This document shows, in pieces, positions 1-7,328 of a stretch of DNA of 64,000 nt. Source of the stretch: Sphingomonas edaphi (GTDB lineage Bacteria; Pseudomonadota; Alphaproteobacteria; Sphingomonadales; Sphingomonadaceae); contig NZ_QXTF01000001.1 in assembly GCF_003583725.1 (NCBI RefSeq), forward strand, positions 248,001 to 312,000, given 5' to 3'. Under the pieces are notes generated by a model, which worked only from the letters and a program-made list of their open reading frames with translations, searched no databases and was not told where the DNA came from. The translations under genes were made by a program, and so were the position numbers. Position 1 is the first letter of the stretch; every line of letters begins with the position of its first letter.

Positions 1-330
1 ACGCTGAAGGGCTATGAGGCCGATATCGCCAAGCTTCAGGGGAAGCTGCGCGAGGCCCGGGCACGCCAGAATGCCATCGCGACCCGGATCGAGAGCGCTG
101 TGACCCGCGCCCGCACCCGCGAGATGCTGAACGGGGCACGGACGGAGGATGCATTTTCCCGTTTCGAACAGCTGGAGCGCCGGGCCGACTTCGCCGAAGG
201 GCGCGCGGATGCGCTGGGAATGACCGGGCCGAAAAGCCTGGAAGAGGAAATCGCCGAGCTCAAGGCGACCGACAAGGTCGACGCAGAGTTGGAAGCAATG
301 AAGGCCGCACTGAAGGCCAAGGGGGCATAA
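1..330 (+). CDS. pspA: Phage shock protein A (PspA/IM30), 3' part only
   Basis: Reading frame open from base 1 to a TAA at 328-330, giving the last 109 residues; the start lies outside the window. The visible part is charged, Ala/Glu/Arg-rich and almost entirely heptad-like, as expected for the PspA/Vipp1/IM30 coiled coil, with the typical segment SRFEQLERRADFAEGRADAL and an EEEIAELK tail. PspA is a peripheral inner-membrane protein that binds damaged membrane and, in enterobacteria, restrains the activator PspF. It is followed directly by pspB (GTG one base after its stop) and pspC, which supports the call strongly. Whether this organism regulates psp through PspF cannot be seen here. Confidence 0.93.
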   Translation, partial: TLKGYEADIAKLQGKLREARARQNAIATRIESAVTRARTREMLNGARTEDAFSRFEQLERRADFAEGRADALGMTGPKSLEEEIAELKATDKVDAELEAMKAALKAKGA

Positions 331-603
331 GTGGACGAAGTTTTTATTCCGTTGATCGCAATTGTTACGCTGTTCATCGGCCTCCCGTGGCTGGTGTTCC
401 ACTACATCACGCGCTGGAAGACCGCGGCCACGCTGACCGGATCGGACGAGAAACTGCTCGATGAACTGCACGACGCGGCCCGCCGGCTCGACGATCGGCT
501 GTGCACGATCGAGCGGATCATGACGGCCGAGAACCCCAACTGGCGCCAGCAATGCCTGCCGGAAACCAGCCGCCAGCGTCTCCTCCTGGAAGAAGAGAAG
601 TAA
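331..603 (+). CDS. pspB: Phage shock protein B
   Basis: A 90-residue protein starting with GTG immediately after the pspA stop, so the two are probably translationally coupled. Residues about 4-24 form one hydrophobic helix (FIPLIAIVTLFIGLPWLVF), followed by a basic stretch and an amphipathic zipper (KLLDELHDAARRLDDRL). This matches PspB: inner-membrane helix plus cytoplasmic coiled coil that works with PspC to sense envelope stress and recruit PspA. It is slightly longer than the roughly 75-residue enterobacterial protein. The C-terminal CTIERIMTAENPNW recurs in related form in the next four proteins of the operon. Confidence 0.93.
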   Translation: MDEVFIPLIAIVTLFIGLPWLVFHYITRWKTAATLTGSDEKLLDELHDAARRLDDRLCTIERIMTAENPNWRQQCLPETSRQRLLLEEEK

Positions 604-608
604 GAGCT

Positions 609-998
609 ATGCCCACGCAACCGCCAAGCCGCACGAAATTCTATCTCGACAAGCGTCACGGCAAGGTCATGGGCGTCTGCTCGGGGATTGCCGACTATAC
701 GGGCCTCGACGTCACCCTCGTCCGCATCATGGTCGTTGGCGCCGTCTTGATGAGCGGCGGCAGCGTGCTTCCGCTATACTTCGTCGCCGGCTTCATCGCC
801 GACGACAAGCCGCGCGAACTGGCGATCGAGGACCAGGAGCATCAACGTTTCTGGCAGGGCGTGCGCCAGTCGCCTGCCCGGACCGCTCGCGATATTCGCA
901 GCCGCATGCGCGACATCGATCGCCGTCTTGCCGACATCGAAAGCTATGTCACGACCGAAAACCGCAGCCTAGCCAGGGAAATTGAGCAGCTGCGCTAG
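609..998 (+). CDS. pspC: Phage shock protein C (PspC domain)
   Basis: 129 residues from the ATG at 609; an in-frame upstream extension to 501 would overlap pspB and is not used. Residues about 9-65 are a PspC domain (KRHGKVMGVCSGIADYTGL followed by a hydrophobic helix ending in LYFVAGFIADD). PspC is an inner-membrane sensor partner of PspB. The cytoplasmic tail is a long coiled coil, and its last 20 residues (ESYVTTENRSLAREIEQLR) resemble the tails of the downstream small proteins. It lies 5 bases after pspB and before three further one-helix proteins. Confidence 0.93.
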   Translation: MPTQPPSRTKFYLDKRHGKVMGVCSGIADYTGLDVTLVRIMVVGAVLMSGGSVLPLYFVAGFIADDKPRELAIEDQEHQRFWQGVRQSPARTARDIRSRMRDIDRRLADIESYVTTENRSLAREIEQLR

Positions 999-1018
999 AT
1001 AAGACGGGGGAAGTCATC

Positions 1019-1363
1019 ATGGATCCGGAAAAGCTGGAAACCTTTAGGTTCGTTGGAGAAATACTGCCCTACGTCGCGGTCATCGTGGCTGTCAGCGTCG
1101 GGGGCTGGGTCATGACAACCTGGCTCAGGATCAAGAATGGCTACCCGCTGGAAAATAGCTGGGGAAAGGCGCTCCACCCCCATACCGACCGGGAATCCCA
1201 GGAGCGGATCAAGCTGCTGACCACCGAGAACGCGCAGCTTCGCGCGGAGCTTGGCTCAGTCAAGGACCGGCTTGAAACGATTGAGCGGATCGTAACCGAT
1301 CAACCCTCGCGCCTCGCCCAGGAGATCGACCGGCTGGCGATGGACAAAGGAGGCCACGCCTGA
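1019..1363 (+). CDS. PspB-like small membrane protein, psp operon member 4
   Basis: 114 residues, ATG at 1019 after a GGGGAA-type ribosome site. One predicted transmembrane helix at about residues 13-35 (LPYVAVIVAVSVGGWVMTTW), then a charged segment and a heptad-rich tail (LLTTENAQLRAELGSVKDRL) ending in the motif ETIERIVTDQPSRLAQEIDR. The architecture is that of PspB (N-terminal anchor, cytoplasmic zipper), and the tail motif repeats that of PspB, PspC and the two next proteins. I infer a partner in the envelope-stress complex; no specific function is known to me. Its stop TGA overlaps the next start by one base. Confidence 0.8.
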   Translation: MDPEKLETFRFVGEILPYVAVIVAVSVGGWVMTTWLRIKNGYPLENSWGKALHPHTDRESQERIKLLTTENAQLRAELGSVKDRLETIERIVTDQPSRLAQEIDRLAMDKGGHA

Positions 1364-1644
1364 TGGGTCCGGGAGAAACCATTGCACTGCTAATCGTCGT
1401 CGGCATGCCGATGTTGATGATGATCATGTGGACGCGCAGTCACTTTCGCTACAAGGAAAAACAGCTGGAGGCTGAGACGTCGCTGGCTGCGGAAAAGGCC
1501 GCTCAATATGCCGCGTCGAACGCAGAGCTTGAAGCGCGGGTCAGAGTGCTGGAAAAGATCGTGACGGACGGCGGAATCGAAACCGCTGCCCAGATCGAGG
1601 CGCTGCGCACTCCCCGCCTCGCGCAAGGAGACAAGGTCCAGTGA
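1363..1644 (+). CDS. PspB-like small membrane protein, psp operon member 5
   Basis: 93 residues, ATG overlapping the previous stop (TGATG), so coupled translation is likely. A hydrophobic helix covers about residues 5-23 (TIALLIVVGMPMLMMIMW) with a possible periplasmic N-terminus. The rest is a coiled coil (KEKQLEAETSLAAEKAAQYA) ending in VLEKIVTDGGIETAAQIEAL, the same motif class as in its neighbours. Size and layout equal PspB. The next gene starts 4 bases before its stop. Function is inferred from context only: zipper partner in the Psp membrane stress system. Confidence 0.8.
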   Translation: MGPGETIALLIVVGMPMLMMIMWTRSHFRYKEKQLEAETSLAAEKAAQYAASNAELEARVRVLEKIVTDGGIETAAQIEALRTPRLAQGDKVQ

Positions 1645-1886
1645 ACCCCTTTGAAATGGTTGCGATCATCGTCGTGTCGGTAATGATCGCGACGGTACTG
1701 AAAGCGAAGTACAGCCACCGCAACCGCGATGACTCGGCCCGTGTTCCTCCCCAGGAACAGGCGGAAACGCTTCGCCTTCGAGACGAGGTCAAGCAACTAA
1801 AGGAGCGCATCCACGTGCTGGAGCGGATCGCGGTGGAGAAGGAAGACACGCTTTCCCGCCAAATCGAGCAGCTGCGCGACCGTTAG
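1641..1886 (+). CDS. PspB-like small membrane protein, psp operon member 6
   Basis: 81 residues from a GTG at 1641 that overlaps the upstream stop by 4 bases (GTGA). One transmembrane helix at about residues 4-21 (FEMVAIIVVSVMIATVLKA), a short polar linker, and a zipper (ETLRLRDEVKQLKERIHVL) that ends with ERIAVEKEDTLSRQIEQLR. This is the last gene before a 39-base gap and sufE. Of the three extra proteins it is closest in length to PspB. It could be a PspB paralogue or an independently acquired zipper protein; sequence alone does not decide. Confidence 0.8.
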   Translation: MNPFEMVAIIVVSVMIATVLKAKYSHRNRDDSARVPPQEQAETLRLRDEVKQLKERIHVLERIAVEKEDTLSRQIEQLRDR

Positions 1887-1925
1887 ATGACAGCTTGCCC
1901 GGGTCGCGCTAGGCGCTAGCCCCCC

Positions 1926-2345
1926 ATGTCTGACCTTCCTTCCCTTTCCGACCTCGCTGAAGAATATGAGTTTCTCGACAGCGAGGACCGTTACCGCATG
2001 CTGATTGAGCTGGGGCGCCGGCTGGATCCCATGCCGGAAGCGCTGAAGACGGACGCGACCAAGGTGCGCGGCTGCTCTTCCTCAACCTGGGTCTATCCGA
2101 CCCGGCTTCCTGACGGGCGGCTCCATTTCCTCGCCGACAGCAACGCGGCCATCACCAAAGGCGTCGTCGCATTGATCCTTGCTGCGGTTCAGGACCGATC
2201 GCCACAGGACGTAGCGGCGATTGATATCAAGGCGCTACTGGGCCCGTTCGACCTGACCCGCGAGCTGTCGTCGAACCGCACGCAGGGCGTCCCCAACATG
2301 ATCGCCCTCGTCCACGACACGGCCGCTCGGCTCGCCGCCGCATGA
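1926..2345 (+). CDS. sufE: Cysteine desulfuration protein SufE
   Basis: 139 residues, ATG at 1926. SufE accepts sulfane sulfur from the cysteine desulfurase SufS and passes it to the SufBCD scaffold for Fe-S cluster assembly in the cytoplasm. The acceptor cysteine is Cys50 in the motif KVRGCSSSTWV, followed by the family segments LHFLADSNAAITKGVVALI and the C-terminal RTQGVPNMI. Length and motif spacing are normal for the family. It stands apart from any suf operon in this window and overlaps the following thioesterase gene by 4 bases (ATGA), so the two are probably cotranscribed. Confidence 0.95.
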   Translation: MSDLPSLSDLAEEYEFLDSEDRYRMLIELGRRLDPMPEALKTDATKVRGCSSSTWVYPTRLPDGRLHFLADSNAAITKGVVALILAAVQDRSPQDVAAIDIKALLGPFDLTRELSSNRTQGVPNMIALVHDTAARLAAA

Positions 2346-2797
2346 GCGACATTCCTGAACTTGACGCGCAGCAGCGTGGCGGCGGGTTCGATCCCGAACG
2401 CTTCTTCGAGTTGGCGCGAAAGGTCGGTCACGGTCGCGCGCTCGGCATCGAATATCGATCCTCTGCCGACAATTGGGTCGAACTGGCCCTGCCCTGGCGC
2501 GAAGAGCTGGTCGGGGTTCCTGACAGCGGAATCCTAGCCTCGGGCGCGATTGTCAGCCTGGTCGACACGTGCGGAGGCACGTCCGTCTGGATGGCGCTCG
2601 GCCAGTTCCAGCCGCTCGTCACCATCGATCTGCGTCTGGATTATCTGCGGCCGGCGCTGAAGGGAGAGACCGTAATCGCCCGCTGCGAATGCTATAAGTT
2701 AACCCGGCAAGTCGCCTTCGTACGGGGCCTTGCGCATTGTGGCGATCCCGAACGTCCGGTGGCACATGCCACCGGCACGTTCATGCTTAATCCCTAG
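2342..2797 (+). CDS. PaaI-family hotdog thioesterase
   Basis: 151 residues, ATG overlapping the sufE stop. The protein has the hotdog-fold layout of PaaI/YdiI acyl-CoA thioesterases: an N-terminal LGIEYRSSADNWVELAL strand region, then SGILASGAIVSLVDTCGGTS containing the helix-capping Asp of the active site, then TIDLRLDYLRPALKGETVIA and a closing strand with VAHATGTFML. It probably hydrolyses a CoA thioester in the cytoplasm; the substrate cannot be read from the sequence. Its stop overlaps by 4 bases the stop of the convergent J-domain gene. Confidence 0.88.
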   Translation: MSDIPELDAQQRGGGFDPERFFELARKVGHGRALGIEYRSSADNWVELALPWREELVGVPDSGILASGAIVSLVDTCGGTSVWMALGQFQPLVTIDLRLDYLRPALKGETVIARCECYKLTRQVAFVRGLAHCGDPERPVAHATGTFMLNP

Positions 2798-3333
2798 AGC
2801 TTGGCGCCCGTCTTCCGCTCCTCGGCGCGGCGAAGCAAGTCGTAGGCCGCCTGGACTGTCTGGAATTTCACCGCGGCTTCCTGGTCACCTTGGCGCCGGT
2901 CTGGATGATATTCCTTGGCCAGCCGCCGGTAGGCCGCCTTGATCGCCGCGAAATCTACATCCGGGTCGAGGTCGAGCGCGCTCAGCGCGCGCATCTCGTC
3001 ACGGCTGCGGGTACCGTCGCCGGGACCCGCCCACTCGTAATGCGCGCTCTTTCGAAAGGCGGAAGCGCCGGCCTCCTCCTCCGCTGCCCGCTTCGCAGCT
3101 TCTTCGGCACTGAGACCTGCGAAGTAGTTCCAATTCTTGTTGTACTCCGCGGCGTGCGCCTCGCAGAACATCCAGCGTTCCGGGCTGTTTGGCGCCTTGG
3201 GCGCCGGCCGGTCGCCCGGCTCACCGCAGCCTTCGCGGTCGCACAGGCGAACGCGCACGGCTTCGCGGCCTTTGGCACCATAGGGGCGCCAGCGAGGGAA
3301 TCCCCAGTCGTCGGATCGGGTTTGGCGGGCCAT
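2794..3333 (-). CDS. J-domain protein with C-terminal DnaJ domain
   Basis: 179 residues, start ATG at 3333. The C-terminal 60 residues form a J domain (LSALDLDPDVDFAAIKAAYR) with the HPD signature at residues 143-145, the part that stimulates the DnaK ATPase. The N-terminal half is not G/F-rich; it carries Cys31, Cys36, Cys57 and His60 around CDREGC and WMFCEAHAAEYNKNWNYF, which could bind a metal, then an alanine/glutamate linker. I recognise this arrangement from other alphaproteobacteria, where it is a separate DnaK co-chaperone of unknown client. It is read in the same direction as rnpB, whose 3' end lies 62 bases upstream. Confidence 0.88.
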   Translation of the reverse strand: MARQTRSDDWGFPRWRPYGAKGREAVRVRLCDREGCGEPGDRPAPKAPNSPERWMFCEAHAAEYNKNWNYFAGLSAEEAAKRAAEEEAGASAFRKSAHYEWAGPGDGTRSRDEMRALSALDLDPDVDFAAIKAAYRRLAKEYHPDRRQGDQEAAVKFQTVQAAYDLLRRAEERKTGAKL

Positions 3334-3395
3334 TCACTCTTACACCTAATGGTCGCGCTACCGCTTCGCCAGCGCTTCGAAAACTTAAAGTGCCA

Positions 3396-3772
3396 GGGGA
3401 CCTGTAAGCCGGGTTCTGTCCACCCCCGCGAACGCGGGGGATGGGCGACCATTCGTCTAGGACGGACGTTACCGACCGCCTCAAGCAACCAACCCGGGCG
3501 ACGAGCCGGAACAGGCCCATGTGCCACCCCTATTCGGTCTTGCTCCCGGTGGGGTTTGCCATGCCGCATACCGTTGCCGGCCGCGCGGTGCGCTCTTACC
3601 GCACCCTTTCGCCCTTACCTGCCCGAAGACAGGCGGAATTCTTTCTGTGGCACTTTCCCTGACCCCGGCTCTCGCCGAGGCCGCCGGGTGTTACCCGGCA
3701 CCGTTGTTCCGTGGAGCCCGGACTTTCCTCGCCCCCGCAACAAGTGCGGGGCCGCGGCCGCCCGGTCCCCTG
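3396..3772 (-). ncRNA. rnpB: RNase P RNA, bacterial class A
   Basis: Read on the minus strand, the 5' GGGGACC near 3764-3770 pairs with the 3' GGTCCCC at 3396-3402 to form helix P1. Just inside the 5' end is the conserved GAGGAAAGTCCGGGCTCC, and near the 3' end the conserved ACAGAACCCGGCTTA. Other hallmarks include GGTAAGAGCGCACCG and a GC-rich hairpin at about 3421-3434. The length of about 377 bases is right for an alphaproteobacterial class A catalytic RNA, which with RnpA trims tRNA 5' leaders. The 5' end lies only about 17 bases after the amidase stop codon, so its promoter would have to lie inside that gene, or the RNA is processed from a longer transcript. Confidence 0.96.
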
Positions 3773-3789
3773 ACAGTGCGGGATATGGG

Positions 3790-4485
3790 CTATTGCGGAC
3801 GGGGCAGCAAGAGCGCGAGCAGTTTGGCCCGGCACTCGCCATCGATAATCCCGTCGATCAAGTCTGGCCGAAAGCGCCGCTGAAACGCGATGACGGCCTT
3901 CTGCGTGTCGGTGACCTCATAACCGAACCGCTCCAGCGCCAGCAGGAACCCAGCGTCGGTCCAGTAGGGATCCATCAGGTCCCGCGATGGGCTGGGCAGC
4001 GCCAGTCGCCGCTTGGCCAATTCCCACCAGGGAAATAGTTCGCCCGGATCTTCCTTGCGCGATGGCGCGATGTCGGAATGACCGACAATATTGCCCCTGC
4101 CGATGCCGTGACGCGCCTTAATGTCGGCAACAAGCGGGATGACCGAGGCCATTTGCTCGTCCGGAAAGGGCCGATAGCCGAACTCATGACCGGGATTGAC
4201 TATCTCGATGCCAACGCTGGCCGAATTCACGTCGGTGATGCCGCGCCAATAGCTTTTTCCGGCGTGCCATGCCCGCTTGTCCTCTTCGACAAGCTGGATG
4301 ATCTCGCCATCTTCCTTGATGCAGTAATGGGCCGAGACCTTCGCGTCTGGCGAGGTCATCCGGTCGAGCGCGCCCTCGGCGTCCGGCATCCCGGTATAGT
4401 GAAGGACGATCATCGACACGGGCAGCGCGCGTTCGTCGAAGTTTGGCGATGGCCGGCGCGTCACTCGCATTGCCACATGGCGCAT
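3790..4485 (-). CDS. N-acetylmuramoyl-L-alanine amidase (AmpD/AmiD type)
   Basis: 231 residues from the ATG at 4485; an ATG at 4470 is also possible, while longer starts would enter cheR. The amidase_2 zinc ligands are visible: His29 in VLHYTGM, His136 and Asp146 in GHSDIAPSRKEDPGELFPW. The C-terminal 70 residues look like a small peptidoglycan-binding domain (FQRRFRPDLIDGIIDGEC). The enzyme cuts the bond between MurNAc and L-alanine. No clear signal peptide is seen, which favours a cytoplasmic AmpD role in recycling, but the two-domain layout is that of AmiD, so I leave the symbol blank. It follows cheR by 16 bases and precedes rnpB. Confidence 0.9.
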   Translation of the reverse strand: MRHVAMRVTRRPSPNFDERALPVSMIVLHYTGMPDAEGALDRMTSPDAKVSAHYCIKEDGEIIQLVEEDKRAWHAGKSYWRGITDVNSASVGIEIVNPGHEFGYRPFPDEQMASVIPLVADIKARHGIGRGNIVGHSDIAPSRKEDPGELFPWWELAKRRLALPSPSRDLMDPYWTDAGFLLALERFGYEVTDTQKAVIAFQRRFRPDLIDGIIDGECRAKLLALLLPRPQ

Positions 4486-4501
4486 GCCAGATGGAGTCGG
4501 G

Positions 4502-5353
4502 TCAAGCCCCCAGCGCGACCTGGCCGACATCTGCCCTGGCAGCCAGACGGTACAAGCCCCTGGTTTCGCTATCGGCTTCGAAGCGCCGCGTCTGGCCGAT
4601 GACCGTCTCGCCAGCGCCAAGCATCAGATATCCGTCTGCCGGCAGCGCACCCGCAATTCGATCGAATACCTGGGTACGGCGATCACCGTTCAGGTATAGC
4701 AGCACGTTACGGCACAAGACGATGTCGAACTCGCCCGGGTGCGGCGCCGGCTCCAGAAGGTTGTGGACCTGGAAACGGACGTTGCGACGCAGCGCCTCGA
4801 CCGCGCGCCAGCCGCCCTCATGTTCCTCGAACCATTTGATCATCTGCGCAATCCCGAGGCCTCGCTGCACCTCGAACTGGCTATAACTTCCATCGCGTGC
4901 CCGCCGAACGGCCGACTCGCTGACATCGCTGCCCAGAATGTCGATCGTCCACCCCGACCAGCGCAGCGGGTCTTCCGCGAACATCATCGCAAGCGAATAG
5001 GCTTCCTGCCCAGTTGAACAGCCGGCTGACCAGATTCTCAGCCGCTTCGTCGACTGCCGATGCTGAATCAGCTTCGGGAGAGCGGATTTGGCGAGTAAAT
5101 CGAACGGCGTGCGGTCACGGAAGAAATAGGTTTCGTTGTTCAGCAACGCCTCCACCACCTGCGTGGCAAGGCTCGGTTCGCGGCCCATGACCAAAATCGT
5201 GATCAGCTCGTCGAGGCTCGGGATGCCGCGTTCGCGGAGCAGGGTGGACAGCGCAGTTTCGATGCGCCAGCGGCGGCTCATCGTCAGCTGCTGACCGGTA
5301 CGGGCTTCTAACAGACCGGCGAGGATCCGGCTGCTGCTGTCGCTTACTTGCAC
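4502..5353 (-). CDS. cheR: Chemotaxis protein methyltransferase CheR
   Basis: 283 residues from a GTG at 5353, chosen because an AGGAGG lies 4 bases upstream inside the end of cheB; the open frame runs further back but only through cheB. CheR methylates glutamates on chemoreceptors using S-adenosylmethionine. The N-terminal helical domain contains ALLNNETYFFRD, followed by the SAM site WSAGCSTGQEAYSLAM and the IVLCRNVLLYL strand. No pentapeptide-binding beta insertion can be judged. It overlaps cheB by 10 bases and is the last gene of the che operon. Confidence 0.95.
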   Translation of the reverse strand: MQVSDSSSRILAGLLEARTGQQLTMSRRWRIETALSTLLRERGIPSLDELITILVMGREPSLATQVVEALLNNETYFFRDRTPFDLLAKSALPKLIQHRQSTKRLRIWSAGCSTGQEAYSLAMMFAEDPLRWSGWTIDILGSDVSESAVRRARDGSYSQFEVQRGLGIAQMIKWFEEHEGGWRAVEALRRNVRFQVHNLLEPAPHPGEFDIVLCRNVLLYLNGDRRTQVFDRIAGALPADGYLMLGAGETVIGQTRRFEADSETRGLYRLAARADVGQVALGA

Positions 5354-6450
5354 ACGGCCTCCTGAACACGACCGCTTACGCGTCGGGCAAGCTTGGCGGG
5401 CGGCAGTACGGCGCATGTCAATCCGGCCTCAGTGACAGCCCGAGGCATGCCCCATACAGCGCAGCTGGCCTCGTCCTGGGCCATGACGGCGCCACCAGCT
5501 TCGACGAGGCGCTTGGCGCCTTCGGCGCCATCACGGCCCATGCCCGTCAGGACGATGCCTAGCGCTCCTGCCCCTAGGACTCCGCCAGCCGAAGCCAGCA
5601 TCGGGTCAACCGAAGGCATGCAGCCGCTACTCACCTTGTGCTTCAACAACCGCGCGACCAGCGTTCCGCCGATATCGTCGACGACCAAGTGAGCATCGCC
5701 CGGCGCGATGACGATCCGATCGGGGAGCAATTTCATTCCGTCCTCCGCGACCAACGCCTCGCGATTGGCGGTCGCGGAAAGTTGTCGGGCAAACACGCTC
5801 ATGAAGGCGGGCGGCAAATGCTGGGTGATAAGGATTGGAACGCCGATCCGGTTGGGCAACTCTGCGAAGAACGCGCCCAGCGCATGGATGCCGCCTGTCG
5901 ACGCGCCGATTGCCAGCAGCTGCAGCGGAACGTCGGTGTTGGAAGGCAACTGCCGCGCCACGGGCGGAGGTGCTGGGCGGGCCATTCCTCGATCCGCGTA
6001 TCCCAGCGCCCTAAGCTTGCCGAGCAGCACCTCAGAAAAGCGCCCGTTGAAGCGGCCGGTTCCTGGCTTGGGCAAGGTATCCGCTGCGCCTAAAGCAAGG
6101 GCGGCGACGGTTTCTTCCGCTCCTTCCTCGGCCAGCGAGGACACAATCAGAACCTTGGCGCCCTTGGCAGCTTCAAGGATACGGGGAATCGACTTCAGGC
6201 CGCCGACGCCAGGCATTTCCAGGTCGAGCAAGACGATGTCCACCATGACCTGGCCAAGCGCATCGATCGCATCCTCGGCCGTACCCGCGACACCGACGAT
6301 CTCGAAATTGCGGTCCGCGTCGATCATCCTGCTCAGCACCGCCCGGGCGACCATCGAATCGTCGACGATCATCAGGCGGATCGGCCTTGGCAAGGCTGGC
6401 CCGGATCCGAGGTTCTGCCCCGTCCGCGAGGTGGCGAGCGCCCCCGTCAT
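5344..6450 (-). CDS. cheB: Chemotaxis response regulator methylesterase CheB
   Basis: 368 residues, ATG at 6450, 10 bases after cheY. The N-terminal receiver has acidic residues in LMIVDDS and the phospho-acceptor Asp76 in IVLLDLEMPG. The C-terminal methylesterase carries the catalytic triad segments: Ser in IGASTGG, His in ITQHLPPAF and Asp in TGMGRDGA. It removes methyl groups from, and deamidates, chemoreceptors when phosphorylated by CheA. Length and domain order are typical. The N-terminus has a 24-residue extension before the receiver; a later start is possible but no better ribosome site was found. Confidence 0.95.
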   Translation of the reverse strand: MTGALATSRTGQNLGSGPALPRPIRLMIVDDSMVARAVLSRMIDADRNFEIVGVAGTAEDAIDALGQVMVDIVLLDLEMPGVGGLKSIPRILEAAKGAKVLIVSSLAEEGAEETVAALALGAADTLPKPGTGRFNGRFSEVLLGKLRALGYADRGMARPAPPPVARQLPSNTDVPLQLLAIGASTGGIHALGAFFAELPNRIGVPILITQHLPPAFMSVFARQLSATANREALVAEDGMKLLPDRIVIAPGDAHLVVDDIGGTLVARLLKHKVSSGCMPSVDPMLASAGGVLGAGALGIVLTGMGRDGAEGAKRLVEAGGAVMAQDEASCAVWGMPRAVTEAGLTCAVLPPAKLARRVSGRVQEAVCK

Positions 6451-6460
6451 CAGGCGGACC

Positions 6461-6826
6461 TCAGGCGACGCCGACGAGCTGCAGCTTGATGTGGAGCGTT
6501 TCGCGGTCGAACGGCTTCATTACATACTCGTCCGCACCCGCCTCCAGGGCGGCACGGATGTGCGCCATGTCGTTTTCCGTCGTGCAGAAGACCACCTTCG
6601 GCTGGTCCGAATGGCCGCGCTGGCGAAGGAGTTTCAGGAACTCCATGCCACTCATAACGGGCATGTTCCAGTCGAGCAGAACGACGTCGGGCATCTTCGC
6701 CTCGCAGCGGTCGAGCGCCTCGCGCCCGTCCCCTGCTTCGTCGACCTGGAAATCGAGCGTCTCGAGAATATGCCGGGCGACCTTGCGAATGACCTTGCTG
6801 TCGTCGACGATGAGGCAGGTTTTCAT
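6461..6826 (-). CDS. cheY: CheY-type single-domain response regulator
   Basis: 121 residues forming one receiver domain. The acid pocket is in CLIVDDSKVIRK, the phospho-acceptor is Asp52 in VVLLDWNMPVMSG, the conserved Thr is in VVFCTTEND and the Lys in YVMKPFD. Position between cheW and cheB in the che operon and the MSGMEFLKLLR segment support CheY, the diffusible output protein that CheA phosphorylates. Whether its output is flagellar switching cannot be told; no flagellar gene is in the window. Confidence 0.9.
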   Translation of the reverse strand: MKTCLIVDDSKVIRKVARHILETLDFQVDEAGDGREALDRCEAKMPDVVLLDWNMPVMSGMEFLKLLRQRGHSDQPKVVFCTTENDMAHIRAALEAGADEYVMKPFDRETLHIKLQLVGVA

Positions 6827-6881
6827 GTGGACTTTCCGTAAGTTTCAACCGGTTCAGTACGCGACAAGGGTAACGAAGCTC

Positions 6882-7328
6882 TTAAGCTGCCCGAGCTTCC
6901 GTGGCCGGGCCTGCGATAATCGCCGGAATATCCACCAGCAGCAGCGGGCCCTCTTCCGTCTCCACCATGCCCTTGGAAACACGCTCCCACCCGTCGCCCA
7001 TCGCCGCACGGATCGGAGCGGGTTCGGACAAGGCCTCTACGACGTCTTCGACGACGTCGACAGTCAGCGCATAATGATGTCCGTCCAGCTCGACGACCGC
7101 CGCCTCCTGCAAACTGCCGTCGTCAAGCACGGTGGCGCCAAGCTCGAGTGAACGTCGGCAGTCGATCACTGTCAGCACCCGGCTGCGGAGAGCAGAGAGT
7201 CCGGCGACATGGATCGGCGCGCGCGGCACCGGGATCAGCGCCTCCAGTTCGACAACGCTTTCGACCGCGGCGGCTGGAAGCGCAACCCGACTACCGGCGA
7301 TCGACACGATGAGCAGCAATTCGTTCAT
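6882..7328 (-). CDS. cheW: Chemotaxis coupling protein CheW
   Basis: 148 residues; its ATG shares a base with the cheA stop (TAATG). A single CheW domain of normal length, with the opening strand LLLIVSIAGSRVALPAAAVE, the segment SALRSRVLTVIDCRRSLELG and the YALTVDVVEDVVEAL strand. It couples chemoreceptors to the CheA kinase. The coupled start and the operon position leave little doubt. No chemoreceptor gene is present in the window. Confidence 0.92.
   Translation of the reverse strand: MNELLLIVSIAGSRVALPAAAVESVVELEALIPVPRAPIHVAGLSALRSRVLTVIDCRRSLELGATVLDDGSLQEAAVVELDGHHYALTVDVVEDVVEALSEPAPIRAAMGDGWERVSKGMVETEEGPLLLVDIPAIIAGPATEARAA

Noticed and set aside
2890-4038. 382-codon open frame on the plus strand across the J-domain gene and rnpB
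   Set aside because: It lies over a clear J-domain protein and the RNase P RNA on the other strand and its translation resembles nothing; open frames of this length arise often in high-G+C antisense.
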